Assembly (NCBI RefSeq): GCF_002872335.1
Contig: NZ_NJAG01000008.1
Span: forward strand, 1 to 61,359
From: Siphonobacter sp. BAB-5405
Lineage (GTDB): Bacteria > Bacteroidota > Bacteroidia > Cytophagales > Spirosomataceae
Direction: 5' to 3'
DNA: 61,359 bases
Below the pieces are notes generated by a model. It made no database searches and had not been told where the DNA came from. It saw only the letters and a program-made list of their open reading frames with translations. The stretch's first letter is position 1; each line of letters starts with the position of its first letter. Both the position numbers and the translations under genes were made by a program. Below are positions 1 to 9,205 of the stretch, piece by piece.

Positions 1-9
1 GCTCTTTTG

Positions 10-1707
10 TTAGGTATGGAGTGGTAATCGGAAGGCAAACAAGCTGCCGTATCCCAACCCCTCGCTTTGAGCCCAGATGTTGCCGCCCTGAGCTTCGATG
101 AAATCTTTGGCGATGGCCAGACCCAGGCCCGTACCCGTTTTTCCCTGTCCGTTCGGAATCTGGAAATACCGTTCGAAAATCTTGTTGAGGTACGATGCCT
201 CAATGCCCCGCCCCTGATCGCGTACCGAAAATTCCGCCCATTGATCCACTTGTCGAATAATGATCTGTACAGTTCCCTGTTCCGGACTGTACCGAATGGC
301 GTTAGTAAGAAAATTAATCAGTACCCAGGCCGTTTTTTCCGGATCCGCCAGTACGGATAAAGGAGTAGGCGGTACCTGAACGGCCAGTTGCACGTGCCGT
401 TGATCCGCCGTACTTCGAACGCTTTCCTGGGCTAGGGAAAGAATCGTTTCAGCGGATACGGGAGCAATCTGTAGTTGAATATTGCCCGTTTCCACCTGCG
501 AGAGTTCCAGGAGTTCACCCGTAATCCGCAGGAGCCGCTGGGCATCGCTCTGAATACTCGACACGAGTTGCTGCTGATCTTCGTTGAGGTCACCCACCCG
601 CTTGTCGGTGAGTAATTGCAGACTCATCTTAATGGCTGAAATGGGCGTTTTTAGCTCGTGAGATACCGTTGCAATAAAGTTGGTTTTTGCCTGATCCAGA
701 TCGTGAAAGCGGGTAACGTTCCGGAGTACAATGACTTCACCAATCTGCGTATCGCCGTTTTTAACGGGTTGCGTTTCGCGACTGAAGTAGCCCTCCTGCC
801 CTTCCATCACGATTTTCAGTTCATCGCGGTCGCCCTGCAACAGCGTGCGGAGCAGATCATTCCGTACGGCTACATCGGGGGCGTATTTACCTACCAGATC
901 GGACTCTTTCATCCCCAGGAGCGAAAGTCCCAGTGGGTTCACAAACAGAATCGTCCGTTTTTCATCCAGACCAATAATAGCTTCCGGCATGGAAGCGATT
1001 ACCGTTTCCACGCGTCGCTTCTCGAACTGAATTTTCGCCAGATTACTGTTTTCCCACTGGTCGAGTTTCTGGGCCATGGTATTGAAGGCGGCGGCGAGTT
1101 CGCCAAATTCGTCATCCGAACGAAAACCCAGCCGGGTCGCGTAATTACGGGCGGCAACCTCCTTGATTTTTCCGGTTAGTTCCCGAATCGGATTGGCAAT
1201 GAAGGAAGGAAAGTTAATGGCAAACGAAAACGTCACCAGAAGGCAGAAGGTAGCAATACAACTGAGGAGTAACAGAGCGGTATCGGCCGTCTGACGGGCC
1301 GTTTGGCTCTTACGAAAAATAGCCTGTCGGTTCAGTTCGGAGATTCGGTGCAAGGGTTCGCGTAAGCTTTTCAGGGGAAAAAACTGACTCGTATCCCGTT
1401 GCCATTGCGTATAGCCCAATCGAAGCTGATGGGTAAGGTTCCGCTCGCCTACTTCAGTTACGTTTTGCTCCTGTTTTCGCAAAGCCGTTTCAAATTCCTG
1501 CATATCGGTCACGCGTGAACGGTCTTCGCGGCTATCAATGAAGCTGGTCATCTGCTCCACGTAGCTCAGGGATTCGTAATTGGCTTTAAGAATGTCCTGC
1601 GAATCCTGAGCCAGCTCCCGTAGGAAATACAGGCCGAGTCCGCCCAGCAGGGAACTGACCAGAAACAAAAACCACAATCCCAGCGAAAGCTTTGCCTTCA
1701 GTTTCAT
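10..1707 (-). CDS. Sensor histidine kinase of the kdp operon
   Basis: A 565-aa membrane sensor kinase. Two transmembrane segments (about residues 8-30 and 143-168) flank a periplasmic region of about 110 residues. A HAMP linker (about 170-222), a PAS-like domain (about 230-335), a HisKA box with phospho-acceptor His350 in SHELKTP, and a HATPase domain with NFLTNAIRYSP, DQGRGI and GTGLGLAIA motifs follow. Its ATG overlaps the stop of the KdpD sensor fragment by 4 bp (ATGA), so the two are translationally coupled. In most bacteria KdpD is one chain that includes the kinase; here the kinase is a separate NtrY/PhoR-like protein. I infer that it phosphorylates a KdpE-like regulator, which would lie beyond the left edge. 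Kinase identity is certain; the K+ role rests on context. Confidence 0.9.
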   Translation of the reverse strand: MKLKAKLSLGLWFLFLVSSLLGGLGLYFLRELAQDSQDILKANYESLSYVEQMTSFIDSREDRSRVTDMQEFETALRKQEQNVTEVGERNLTHQLRLGYTQWQRDTSQFFPLKSLREPLHRISELNRQAIFRKSQTARQTADTALLLLSCIATFCLLVTFSFAINFPSFIANPIRELTGKIKEVAARNYATRLGFRSDDEFGELAAAFNTMAQKLDQWENSNLAKIQFEKRRVETVIASMPEAIIGLDEKRTILFVNPLGLSLLGMKESDLVGKYAPDVAVRNDLLRTLLQGDRDELKIVMEGQEGYFSRETQPVKNGDTQIGEVIVLRNVTRFHDLDQAKTNFIATVSHELKTPISAIKMSLQLLTDKRVGDLNEDQQQLVSSIQSDAQRLLRITGELLELSQVETGNIQLQIAPVSAETILSLAQESVRSTADQRHVQLAVQVPPTPLSVLADPEKTAWVLINFLTNAIRYSPEQGTVQIIIRQVDQWAEFSVRDQGRGIEASYLNKIFERYFQIPNGQGKTGTGLGLAIAKDFIEAQGGNIWAQSEGLGYGSLFAFRLPLHT

Positions 1708-2813
1708 GATAATAGGATCAAATCAATGTCCGACTCGCTCAGTTGTTTAAGCAGTCGGCTGAATATATTGGTACGCCAGATCACCTGAAGTAAGCTCAGG
1801 TGTGGTTTGCCGATGCAGACCGTCGTAATCTGGTGTTTTTCGGCAGTTGTCGTAATGGCCTGGGCAATATCGTCTTCGTGCAGCTGAATGACTTCGGCTC
1901 CCAGTTCGGTTGCAAGTTTGAAGTTATTAATCAGATGACGTTGCAGGGCCAGGGAAATATTATTCTGGTTTTCTTTTGGCGTATGCACGTACAACAGCAC
2001 CCACTGGGCATTGTAATACGAGGCCAGCCGGGCCGTTTTGCGGATAATCCGGCGGGCGGTGTCTGCCGAGGAGCTAATACAGGCCATAAACCGCTCGGGT
2101 TCGGCGGTACCGGGGAGTTCTTTCTGAATTTTTCGTTCGACCTGCGTGGCTACTTCCCGCAGGGCCAGTTCGCGGAGCTGAAGGATTTTCTCGGACTGGA
2201 AAAAATTACGCAAAGCCTGCTGAACCTTGTCCCGATGGTAGATTTTTCCTTCCTGTAAACGGGCAATGAGTTCATCGGCTGTGAGGTCAATGTTGACGAC
2301 TTCGTCAGCCAGCCGCAACACGTGGTCGGGAATTCGTTCGGTAATGGGTACGCCCGAAATGCGTTCGACATCTTCATTCAGACTTTCCAAATGCTGAATA
2401 TTCACGGCGGAAATGACACTAATGCCCTGGTCCAGAATTTCGAGGACATCCTGCCAGCGTTTTTCGTTTTTGCTGCCGGGGATATTGGTATGAGCCAGTT
2501 CATCGACCAGTACTACTTCGGGATGGGCGGCCAGTACCGTCGCCAAATCCATCTCCTCCAGTTCCTTTCCTTTATAAAATACCTTCCGGCGGGCCAGCAT
2601 CGGAAGCCCCGTTACCAGGGCTTCCGTTTCGGCTCTTCCGTGGGTTTCGACAAATGCAATCTGAATGTCTACGCCGTTGCGGTGCAGGGTGTGGGCTTCC
2701 TGTAACATCCGGTAGGTTTTGCCCACGCCCGCACTCATCCCGATATAGACTTTAAACTTTCCCCGCCGGGATTGCTGAAGGAGTTCCAGAAAATGGCGGG
2801 TGGAATTTTCCAT
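1704..2813 (-). CDS. kdpD: KdpD N-terminal sensor fragment (KdpD + Usp domains, no kinase)
   Basis: A 369-aa soluble protein equivalent to the cytoplasmic N-terminal half of KdpD. Walker A is GMSAGVGKT (residues 25-33) and Walker B is VVLVDELAH (about 99-107), which define the KdpD sensor domain. A universal-stress-protein-like domain fills about 240-369. There are no transmembrane helices and no histidine kinase module; those functions appear to be supplied by the next gene, whose start overlaps this stop by 4 bp. In full-length KdpD these domains bind ATP and respond to K+ and c-di-AMP; whether that holds here is inference. Split KdpD forms are common in Bacteroidota. The start MENSTRH fits the beginning of the conserved domain. 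Confidence 0.9.
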   Translation of the reverse strand: MENSTRHFLELLQQSRRGKFKVYIGMSAGVGKTYRMLQEAHTLHRNGVDIQIAFVETHGRAETEALVTGLPMLARRKVFYKGKELEEMDLATVLAAHPEVVLVDELAHTNIPGSKNEKRWQDVLEILDQGISVISAVNIQHLESLNEDVERISGVPITERIPDHVLRLADEVVNIDLTADELIARLQEGKIYHRDKVQQALRNFFQSEKILQLRELALREVATQVERKIQKELPGTAEPERFMACISSSADTARRIIRKTARLASYYNAQWVLLYVHTPKENQNNISLALQRHLINNFKLATELGAEVIQLHEDDIAQAITTTAEKHQITTVCIGKPHLSLLQVIWRTNIFSRLLKQLSESDIDLILLS

Positions 2814-2876
2814 GATGGTTTATGAATAGAATAGATTAGCGTGAATGAAGAAGCTTTTTGAAAGCTGTAACGGTTG

Positions 2877-3935
2877 TTAAAAGGCAATGGAAATCGACGT
2901 TTTGATACTGGTACTCTGATCCGTATAGCCCCCGTTTTTCTGGAACACGTTTTCCGAACTGCTCAACTGACGAGCCTCCAGCCGAGCCAGCACCTGATCC
3001 GAAATTCGGTAATCAGCGTTCAGCGAATATCCGTATACCTGAAAGGGAGCGGGCGAAGCAATGATCACGCCTTTTTTATCTTCATAATACTCAAAGCGAG
3101 CGGCCAGAGCGAAGCGATCCGTCGCCGCAAACCGCAGAATTCCCACGGGCGAGTACCAGAAGTTGTAATCGCTGGAGCCTTTCGATGCCTGCTCCCAGCC
3201 GCTGTCAAATCCGGTGATCAAACCCCATTTGGAATTCAATTGGAAAATGCCGTAAAAGTTATGAAAGTACCGCATCTGCCGGGTGGAGTCGGGCTTGTCG
3301 TTTCCGATAAAGCTGCTGGAATTAAGCGTTACCCGATCCGAAGGTTTGTACTGTACCTGCCAGCCCAGGGCGGGCGTCTGGTTGCCATCCACCCGCCGGA
3401 TTCGCTGCCATCCGTTCAGGACTAAGGCAGACAGCGACCACTTACTCGTAGCATAGGAAAGTTTGGCTCCGGTTTCGTAGTACGGCGAGTTTTCGGCCAA
3501 TAAACTACGGCTCAGCGTCCAGTTGTCCTTACCAATGGCACTTTCAAAGCCAAGGTGCGAAGGCATGATCCCGGCATCCAGCCAGAGGTCCTTTGCCAGT
3601 TTTACGCCTACATTCGCTTCAAATACGTGACGCAGAAGTTCGGGTTCGGCCGCCAGGTTATACTGGGCGTAGGTACCGGCCATCAGAGCCAGATTGCCCC
3701 GAACGCGGTTGGTTTGGTAAGCGGCTTTGATGAAACCCAGGTTCAGATTGAATTCATTGTGACGGTTATGATTGTACAGAAAGCCATCGCTAAGGTGATT
3801 GGCGGGACGGTTAAAATCGTAACCATAGTATACTTCGGCGTAGCCACTGATGGTCAAAGCTTTCGTGGAGTCCGACTGGGCCTGAACGGTCAGGGCGGAA
3901 GCACTAAGTACGAAAGCAGTAAGAAGGGTTTTCAT
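2877..3935 (-). CDS. Outer-membrane porin, BBP2/OmpL-like, within the kdp operon
   Basis: A 352-aa predicted outer-membrane beta-barrel. The chosen start, MKTLLTAFVLSASALTVQAQ, gives a clean signal peptide; a longer in-frame start at 3998 would add an unlikely leader. The mature protein begins with TISGYAEVYYGYDF and alternates aromatic and polar residues in short amphipathic strands, ending in a terminal Phe typical of barrels. It resembles putative beta-barrel porin-2 proteins (PF07642). It lies between kdpC and the kdpD fragment with short gaps and the same orientation, so it is probably co-transcribed and could let K+ cross the outer membrane. That function is inferred from position only. 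Confidence 0.8.
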   Translation of the reverse strand: MKTLLTAFVLSASALTVQAQSDSTKALTISGYAEVYYGYDFNRPANHLSDGFLYNHNRHNEFNLNLGFIKAAYQTNRVRGNLALMAGTYAQYNLAAEPELLRHVFEANVGVKLAKDLWLDAGIMPSHLGFESAIGKDNWTLSRSLLAENSPYYETGAKLSYATSKWSLSALVLNGWQRIRRVDGNQTPALGWQVQYKPSDRVTLNSSSFIGNDKPDSTRQMRYFHNFYGIFQLNSKWGLITGFDSGWEQASKGSSDYNFWYSPVGILRFAATDRFALAARFEYYEDKKGVIIASPAPFQVYGYSLNADYRISDQVLARLEARQLSSSENVFQKNGGYTDQSTSIKTSISIAF

Positions 3936-4068
3936 AGGTACTGAAAAGGGAGTGAAATAAAAAATCGATGTCTGGTCTGTGCTTTCCCCGCAGGGCATAC
4001 GGGGCTATTGAGATTGAACGCATTAACCATCGTATCAAAGGGGTTGTACCAGACACCAGGAAAAGAAA

Positions 4069-4614
4069 TTAAAGGGCTGCGTTGAGTTGAAGAACGTTCA
4101 CCGTTTCGACACCCCCGATTAGTGAACGCTGCGTATGGGTTTTAACCAGTTGCTGGAGTTTTTCCTCGGAAATCTGCCGAAGCCGTGCAATGCGGGGAAT
4201 CTGTACTAAGGCTCCCGGTACGCTGATGTCAGGATCGAGGCCGGAACCCGAAGCCGTTACCAGATCGGCAGGAATATCGGCTTTTTTTACGCCGGGATTA
4301 TGAACCAGAAAGGTGTCGATGCGAGCCTGTACATCTTTCAAATAGTCGGGGTTAGACGGGCCTTTGTTCGAACCGGCGGAACTGGCGGCATTGTATCCGG
4401 CCGCCGACGGACGGCCCTGAAAGTAAGTATCCTGCGTAAAAGATTGACCGATCAGGGCCGCCCCTACGACTTTGCCTTTATGCTCGACCCAGGCTACCTT
4501 ACCCTTCGTCGGACTTAGTTGAGCAATGCCCCAAACGAATGCGGGATAAACGATACAGAAAAAGAGAATCGTGAGTATAGTCAGCTTGAGGGCTGGAAAA
4601 AGATGAGATTTCAT
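4069..4614 (-). CDS. kdpC: K+-transporting ATPase subunit KdpC
   Basis: A 181-aa KdpC, the single-span subunit that stabilises the KdpFABC complex and helps nucleotide binding by KdpB. An N-terminal transmembrane helix (TILTILFFCIVYPAFVWG) precedes the conserved periplasmic part with GQSF, YFQGRPSAAGYN, SGSGLDPDIS and PRIARLR motifs. I chose MKSHLFP at 4614, the usual KdpC beginning; an upstream in-frame ATG at 4638 would add 8 residues. Normally kdpC follows kdpB within a few bases, but here about 345 bp separate the two, an unusual break that may hold its own RNA structure or a repeat. Confidence 0.95.
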   Translation of the reverse strand: MKSHLFPALKLTILTILFFCIVYPAFVWGIAQLSPTKGKVAWVEHKGKVVGAALIGQSFTQDTYFQGRPSAAGYNAASSAGSNKGPSNPDYLKDVQARIDTFLVHNPGVKKADIPADLVTASGSGLDPDISVPGALVQIPRIARLRQISEEKLQQLVKTHTQRSLIGGVETVNVLQLNAAL

Positions 4615-4638
4615 GGTTTTACTTTTATAATGATCCAT

Positions 4639-4959
4639 TTAATAAATACTAGGGCTTCCCGTATTGCAGAGTCACTGTTTCGTCCCGCAAACACGGCTGG
4701 TTATTTAGTCCGTATCGCGAACGCCGCTCACTTCCTCTTGCTCTAGGCCACCGCATTGCCGAGGAAGTAGGCGACTTATCGCGATAGGACGGGATGCGGT
4801 TTTATTGCGTCCATGCAGAAATCGGCTAATTCCAAACAACAACTATCAATAAATGCTCGAAGATGCTCACGGGCTAGTCATTGGCTGTCTCTAAAGGATG
4901 AAGTTCGGCTAGGTAAATCGCTTGCCCGCTTGCCTCCCCAACCATCCACTCAACTTCTA
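4639..4959 (-). other. 320-bp non-coding insert between kdpB and kdpC
   Basis: No convincing gene lies here, although kdpB and kdpC are normally adjacent. On the plus strand CTTCCTC (4731-4737) can pair with GAGGAAG (4761-4767), while ACCGCAT (4750-4756) can pair with ATGCGGT (4794-4800). The two helices interleave, so they are either mutually exclusive or form a pseudoknot. A perfect palindrome TATCGCGATA lies at about 4777-4786. A minus-strand open frame without a good start ends near 4650. The segment could be an inserted intergenic repeat or a regulatory leader for kdpC. Confidence 0.4.
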
Positions 4960-7008
4960 TTAAAAGAACAGTGATACGCCCAGATCTATCAGTTTAATGC
5001 CGATGAAGGGGATGACCACCCCGCCCAGACCGTAAATAAACAGGTTGCGGCGAAGCAGAGCACTGGCCCCGATGGGTTTGTACGCTACGCCTTTCAGAGC
5101 TAACGGAATCAGCATAGGAATGATGATGGCGTTGAAAATAACCGCCGAAAGAATGGCCGATTCAGGACTGTGTAGCCGCATAATATTCAAACGCTGCAAG
5201 CCCGGAATACTGAGAATGAACAGAGCCGGCACAATGGCGAAATACTTGGCGACGTCGTTAGCGATCGAAAAGGTCGTGAGGGTACCGCGAGTCATCAGCA
5301 ACTGTTTCCCGATTTCTACGATCTCAATGAGCTTCGTTGGATCATTGTCCAGATCGACCATGTTTCCGGCCTCTTTGGCGGCCTGCGTACCCGAGTTCAT
5401 GGCTACGCCCACGTCAGCCTGAGCCAGAGCCGGGGCGTCGTTGGTACCGTCACCCATCATGGCGACGAGCTTGCCGTTCGCCTGCTCGGTCCGAATGTAC
5501 TGCATTTTATCTTCGGGCTTGGCCTCGGCGATGAAGTCATCCACCCCCGCTTTCTTCGCGATGTACTCTGCCGTCAGGGGGTTGTCACCCGTTACCATTA
5601 CGGTTTTTACGCCCATTTTTCGTAAACGCTCGAAACGTTCCTGCATACCGGGCTTGATAATGTCCTGCAATTCAATCACGCCCTGTACTTCATCATTCTG
5701 AGCGACTACCAGTGGCGTACCCCCGTTTTGCGAGATCGCTTTCACCCGATCCGCAATCTCCGCCGGCACCGTATTCCCCTGCCGAATTACCTGATTACGG
5801 ATGGAATCCTGGGCTCCTTTCCGAATCCGAACGCCCGAAGGAAGATTGACGCCCGAAGAACGGGTTTCCGCCGTAAAACGAATCAGTTCCACACCCGCGG
5901 GTAAACTCGCCTTGATTCCCTGCTGCTGGGCCAGCTCCACAATGGATTTTCCTTCCGGTGTTTCGTCGGCCAGCGAGGACAAAAGGGCGGTTTCCACGAA
6001 ATCATTTTCCGTTACTCCATTCGCGGGCCAGAAGTGCGTCGCCCGACGGTTACCCAGCGTAATCGTACCCGTTTTATCGAGTAGTAGCGTATCGACGTCG
6101 CCGGCGGTTTCCACGGCTTTTCCTGATTTGGTAATCACGTTCGCCCGTAACGCCCGATCCATACCGGCAATACCAATGGCTGAAAGCAAACCGCCAATCG
6201 TGGTCGGAATCAGACAAACGAAGAGCGAAATGAAGGCCGCAATGGGGATAGGTGTGTTTGCGTAGTCGGCAAAAGGCTTCAGCGTAATACACACAATAAC
6301 GAAGACCAGCGTAAAACCCGCCAGTAAAATCGTCAGGGCAATTTCGTTCGGGGTCTTCTGACGGGAAGCCCCTTCAACGAGGGCAATCATTTTATCCAGA
6401 AAACTCTCGCCGGGTTCGGTCGTGACCAGTACTTTGATCTGATCGGAAAGCACTTTGGTACCCCCCGTTACACTCGAGCGGTCGCCACCCGCTTCCCGGA
6501 TTACCGGGGCCGATTCGCCCGTAATGGCCGACTCGTCGATGGTCGCAATCCCTTCAATAATTTCACCGTCGGAAGGAATGATGTCGCCCGTTTCACAGAG
6601 AAAAACGTCTCCTTTGCGGAGTTGCGAAGACGGCACCGTTTTGATCTCGCCCACGTATAGCTCACCGATGGGTTGTACCAGTCGGGCGGGTGTTTCTTCG
6701 CGGGTTTTGCGTAAGCTATCGGCCTGAGCTTTGCCACGGGCTTCGGCCAGAGCTTCGGCGAAGTTGGCAAAAAGCAGGGTCAGCAACAGCACGATGAAAA
6801 CAATCAGGTTATACGCCAGCGAACCCTGGCTCTGATCGCCCGTCGCCGCGATATACACCGTAACGAGCAACATAACGATCGTACCCAGTTCCACGGTAAA
6901 CATCACCGGGTTACGAAATTGACTACGGGGATTCAGCTTCACAAAAGCTTCCCGAATGGCCGTCTGCACCAATGCAGGTTCAAACAGCCGGGTGGATTTA
7001 GTACTCAC
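4960..7008 (-). CDS. kdpB: K+-transporting ATPase ATP-binding subunit KdpB
   Basis: A 682-aa P-type ATPase, the energy-coupling subunit of the KdpFABC high-affinity K+ pump in the inner membrane. Visible motifs are TGES (163-166, actuator domain), the phosphorylation site DKTGT with Asp311, a KGAQD-like nucleotide-binding segment, [19 protein letters not shown] and the hinge [18 protein letters not shown]. Membrane helices lie at about 35-55, 65-85, 225-245, 255-280 and in the last 110 residues. The length matches the family. It follows kdpA with an 80-bp gap containing a small inverted repeat. Confidence 0.98.
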   Translation of the reverse strand: MSTKSTRLFEPALVQTAIREAFVKLNPRSQFRNPVMFTVELGTIVMLLVTVYIAATGDQSQGSLAYNLIVFIVLLLTLLFANFAEALAEARGKAQADSLRKTREETPARLVQPIGELYVGEIKTVPSSQLRKGDVFLCETGDIIPSDGEIIEGIATIDESAITGESAPVIREAGGDRSSVTGGTKVLSDQIKVLVTTEPGESFLDKMIALVEGASRQKTPNEIALTILLAGFTLVFVIVCITLKPFADYANTPIPIAAFISLFVCLIPTTIGGLLSAIGIAGMDRALRANVITKSGKAVETAGDVDTLLLDKTGTITLGNRRATHFWPANGVTENDFVETALLSSLADETPEGKSIVELAQQQGIKASLPAGVELIRFTAETRSSGVNLPSGVRIRKGAQDSIRNQVIRQGNTVPAEIADRVKAISQNGGTPLVVAQNDEVQGVIELQDIIKPGMQERFERLRKMGVKTVMVTGDNPLTAEYIAKKAGVDDFIAEAKPEDKMQYIRTEQANGKLVAMMGDGTNDAPALAQADVGVAMNSGTQAAKEAGNMVDLDNDPTKLIEIVEIGKQLLMTRGTLTTFSIANDVAKYFAIVPALFILSIPGLQRLNIMRLHSPESAILSAVIFNAIIIPMLIPLALKGVAYKPIGASALLRRNLFIYGLGGVVIPFIGIKLIDLGVSLFF

Positions 7009-7018
7009 GTTGAGTTAT

Positions 7019-7083
7019 GTTTGGAGTTCCGGGTTTTGAGTTTTGCGTGCGGAAGTAACCCTCAACACTAAACTCAGAACCCT
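7019..7083. repeat. Intergenic inverted repeat between kdpA and kdpB
   Basis: GGGTTTTGAGTTT and AAACTCAGAACCC form a stem with one G.T position around a loop that itself contains AACCCTCAACACT. Similar G/T-rich versus A/C-rich segments recur at 27618-27745, 40660-40760 and 55341-55375, which points to a family of short dispersed intergenic repeats. Confidence 0.45.
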
Positions 7084-7089
7084 AAACGG

Positions 7090-8829
7090 TTAGATAGAGA
7101 AGTATTCAGCCAGCGGACCCAGGGCCAGGGCTGGGAAGAAAGCCAGAGCGGCGAGGATGACAATGACGGCAAAGACCATGATGCCAAACGTGCCCGTATC
7201 GGTACGCAACGTTCCCGCCGACTCCGGAATGTATTTCTTTGAAGCCAGCAGACCCGCAATCGCTACTGGACCAATGATGGGCAGAAAGCGACTAAAGATC
7301 AGACAGATACCCGTAGTAATATTCCAGAACGGATTGTTATCGCCCAGCCCTTCAAAACCGGAACCGTTATTGGCCGACGAAGACGTGTATTCGTACAGCA
7401 TTTCCGAGAATCCGTGGAAACCGGGGTTATTTAGCCAGGCCGTCGCCGTATTGGGTTGACCTTCGGCGTTGAGGTACCACCAGCCCATGTTCACGTCGCC
7501 CGCCGCCAGGTAGCTCGCAATCGCTGTACCGGCCATAATCAGTAAAGGGTGTAGAAGGGCTACAATCATGGCAATTTTCATCTCTCGCCCTTCGACTTTC
7601 TTACCCATGAATTCGGGCGTACGGCCTACCATCAAGCCTGAAATGAATACCGCCAGAATGATGAAGATGTAAAAGTTGAGAATACCGACCCCGCAACCGC
7701 CGTAGAAGGCGTTGGTCATCATACTCAGCAGTTCAGCCATACCGGATAAGGGCATGGTACTATCGTGCATGGCGTTGACGGAACCTGTAGAAATGACGGT
7801 TGTAATGATGCTCCAGTACGCCGAAGCGACCGAGCCAAAACGCACTTCCTTGCCTTCCATACTGCCGCCAGGCTGGCTGATGCCCAACTGAGCGATGGCG
7901 GGGTTTCCCTGTACTTCACTCCATACCGCCGGAGCCAGTAAGGCCAGAAAACCGACGGTCATCACGCCGAATACCATGTAGCTGAATTTCCGGTTACGGA
8001 TGTAGTAACCCAGGGCAAAAATCATCCCCAGCGGAATGATCGTTTGAGCGAGCAATTCCACGATCATCGTGAAATAACTGGGGTTTTCGAGTGGGTGAGC
8101 GGAGTTCACTCCGAAATAACCACCCCCATTCGTACCGATGTGTTTGATGGCGATCATGGCCGCCGCCGGTCCCTGTGACACCTGTACGCTATCGCCCTGC
8201 ATGGATACGTACGAAGCCTTGCCTTCCAGATTCATGGGTGTGCCATTGAAGACCAGCGTTACAGCGACGATCAGCGAGAGGGGAAGCAGCACGCGGGTAC
8301 AGGATTTCAGAAAGAAATCGTAGAAGTTGCCGAGCTGCGTCGTCTGTTTATCGCGGATGGCTTTAAACACAATCACGGCCGCGGCCATCCCCGTACCGGC
8401 GGATACGAATTGCAGGAAATTCAGACAGAAAATCTGCGTGAAGTACGAAACGCCCGTTTCTCCGGAGTAGTGTTGGAGGTTACAGTTGACGAGGAAGCTA
8501 ATGGCCGTATTAAATGCCAGATCGGGCGTCATGTCGGGGTTTCCGTCGGGATTCCAGGGTAGCCAGCTTTGATTGGTCAGGACGAACATCGCCCAGAGGA
8601 ACCAGACGAGGTTGATGGTCAGTAACGCTTTCAAATGCTCTTTCCAGGTCATTTCCCGGAGGGTATCAATGCCAGAAATCCGCAGAAACAACCGTTCGAG
8701 GGGACCGAGTACCGGATCAAGCAGAGTCCGCTCTCCGGCGTAAACGCGGGCCATATAGCGGCCCAAGGGTATCGAAAGGGCAATCGTGATTCCGAAAATC
8801 AGAGCGATGCCCAGTAGTTCAGTAGTCAT
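7090..8829 (-). CDS. kdpA: K+-transporting ATPase channel subunit KdpA
   Basis: A 579-aa integral membrane protein, the K+-binding channel-like subunit of KdpFABC. It has about ten transmembrane segments and the pseudo-repeated selectivity-loop sequences of the family, including NCNLQHYSGE, TNGGGYFGVNSAHPLENP and SSANNGSGFEGL. The length agrees with the usual 550-590 aa. It begins 3 bp after the kdpF stop and is followed by kdpB, the canonical FAB order. Expression probably starts upstream of the small ORF at 9005; no obvious promoter consensus was identified there. Confidence 0.98.
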   Translation of the reverse strand: MTTELLGIALIFGITIALSIPLGRYMARVYAGERTLLDPVLGPLERLFLRISGIDTLREMTWKEHLKALLTINLVWFLWAMFVLTNQSWLPWNPDGNPDMTPDLAFNTAISFLVNCNLQHYSGETGVSYFTQIFCLNFLQFVSAGTGMAAAVIVFKAIRDKQTTQLGNFYDFFLKSCTRVLLPLSLIVAVTLVFNGTPMNLEGKASYVSMQGDSVQVSQGPAAAMIAIKHIGTNGGGYFGVNSAHPLENPSYFTMIVELLAQTIIPLGMIFALGYYIRNRKFSYMVFGVMTVGFLALLAPAVWSEVQGNPAIAQLGISQPGGSMEGKEVRFGSVASAYWSIITTVISTGSVNAMHDSTMPLSGMAELLSMMTNAFYGGCGVGILNFYIFIILAVFISGLMVGRTPEFMGKKVEGREMKIAMIVALLHPLLIMAGTAIASYLAAGDVNMGWWYLNAEGQPNTATAWLNNPGFHGFSEMLYEYTSSSANNGSGFEGLGDNNPFWNITTGICLIFSRFLPIIGPVAIAGLLASKKYIPESAGTLRTDTGTFGIMVFAVIVILAALAFFPALALGPLAEYFSI

Positions 8830-8832
8830 ACG

Positions 8833-8913
8833 TTAAAAATTTTCGGGCTTGAGCAGTACATAAACCATGTACGCGAAAACCAGAAGGGCTAAAACAAAGA
8901 GGGTGAGAAACAT
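8833..8913 (-). CDS. kdpF: KdpF, small stabilising subunit
   Basis: A 26-aa single-span membrane peptide that starts MFLTLFVLALLVFAYMVYVL and ends LKPENF. It has the size, hydrophobicity and C-terminal K-P motif of KdpF, which sits against KdpA and stabilises the complex. It ends 3 bp before kdpA, exactly where kdpF belongs, and starts 5 bp after another micro-ORF. It is shorter than usual gene-finding cut-offs and easily missed. Confidence 0.88.
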   Translation of the reverse strand: MFLTLFVLALLVFAYMVYVLLKPENF

Positions 8914-8918
8914 GGCTT

Positions 8919-9005
8919 TCAGATTTTTTCGAAAAAGTCGACGGATTTGAAAAAGAGCCAGAAGCAGACCAGCCCAAGCAGTAACCAGATAATCGTGAAT
9001 AGCAT
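8919..9005 (-). CDS. 28-aa membrane micropeptide at the head of the kdp operon
   Basis: The reading frame MLFTIIWLLLGLVCFWLFF plus KSVDFFEKI encodes a single hydrophobic helix followed by a short charged tail. It is the first frame of the operon and ends 5 bp before kdpF. A preceding AGGAAGAAAT-like stretch lies on the opposite strand only, so no Shine-Dalgarno site supports the start, as is normal in this phylum. I do not recognise a named family. It could be an additional KdpFABC subunit or an operon leader peptide. Tight spacing and membrane character argue for a real gene, but conservation has not been tested. Confidence 0.55.
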   Translation of the reverse strand: MLFTIIWLLLGLVCFWLFFKSVDFFEKI

Positions 9006-9120
9006 GAGGAAGAAATGTTAGTCTGTTCTCTACTATTCAAGGCGTATGCCAGAGAGTGGTTGTTGGTTTTTAGCTGCTGGTTGTTAGGATATTACGGATG
9101 AAATGAATTGATAGGAAATG

Positions 9121-9170
9121 AAAAACCCTTCCAAAATGAAAGGGTCATTTTTCATTTTGGAAGGGTAAAA
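9121..9170 (-). terminator. Rho-independent terminator after the DUF1398 gene
   Basis: A perfect 17-bp stem (9125-9141 with 9150-9166) with an 8-nt loop is followed on the minus strand by a T run. It separates the AraC/DUF1398 transcript from the kdp operon. Confidence 0.85.
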
Positions 9171-9205
9171 GGATGGCGGACTAAATGATTATTCTTGGGA
9201 AGTGC

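Noticed and set aside
4519-4746. 75-codon plus-strand frame opposite kdpC
   Set aside because: Antisense shadow of kdpC extending into the insert; no start or domain.
8819-9040. 73-codon minus-strand frame over kdpF region
   Set aside because: It is an out-of-frame shadow of two micropeptides that have much better context.
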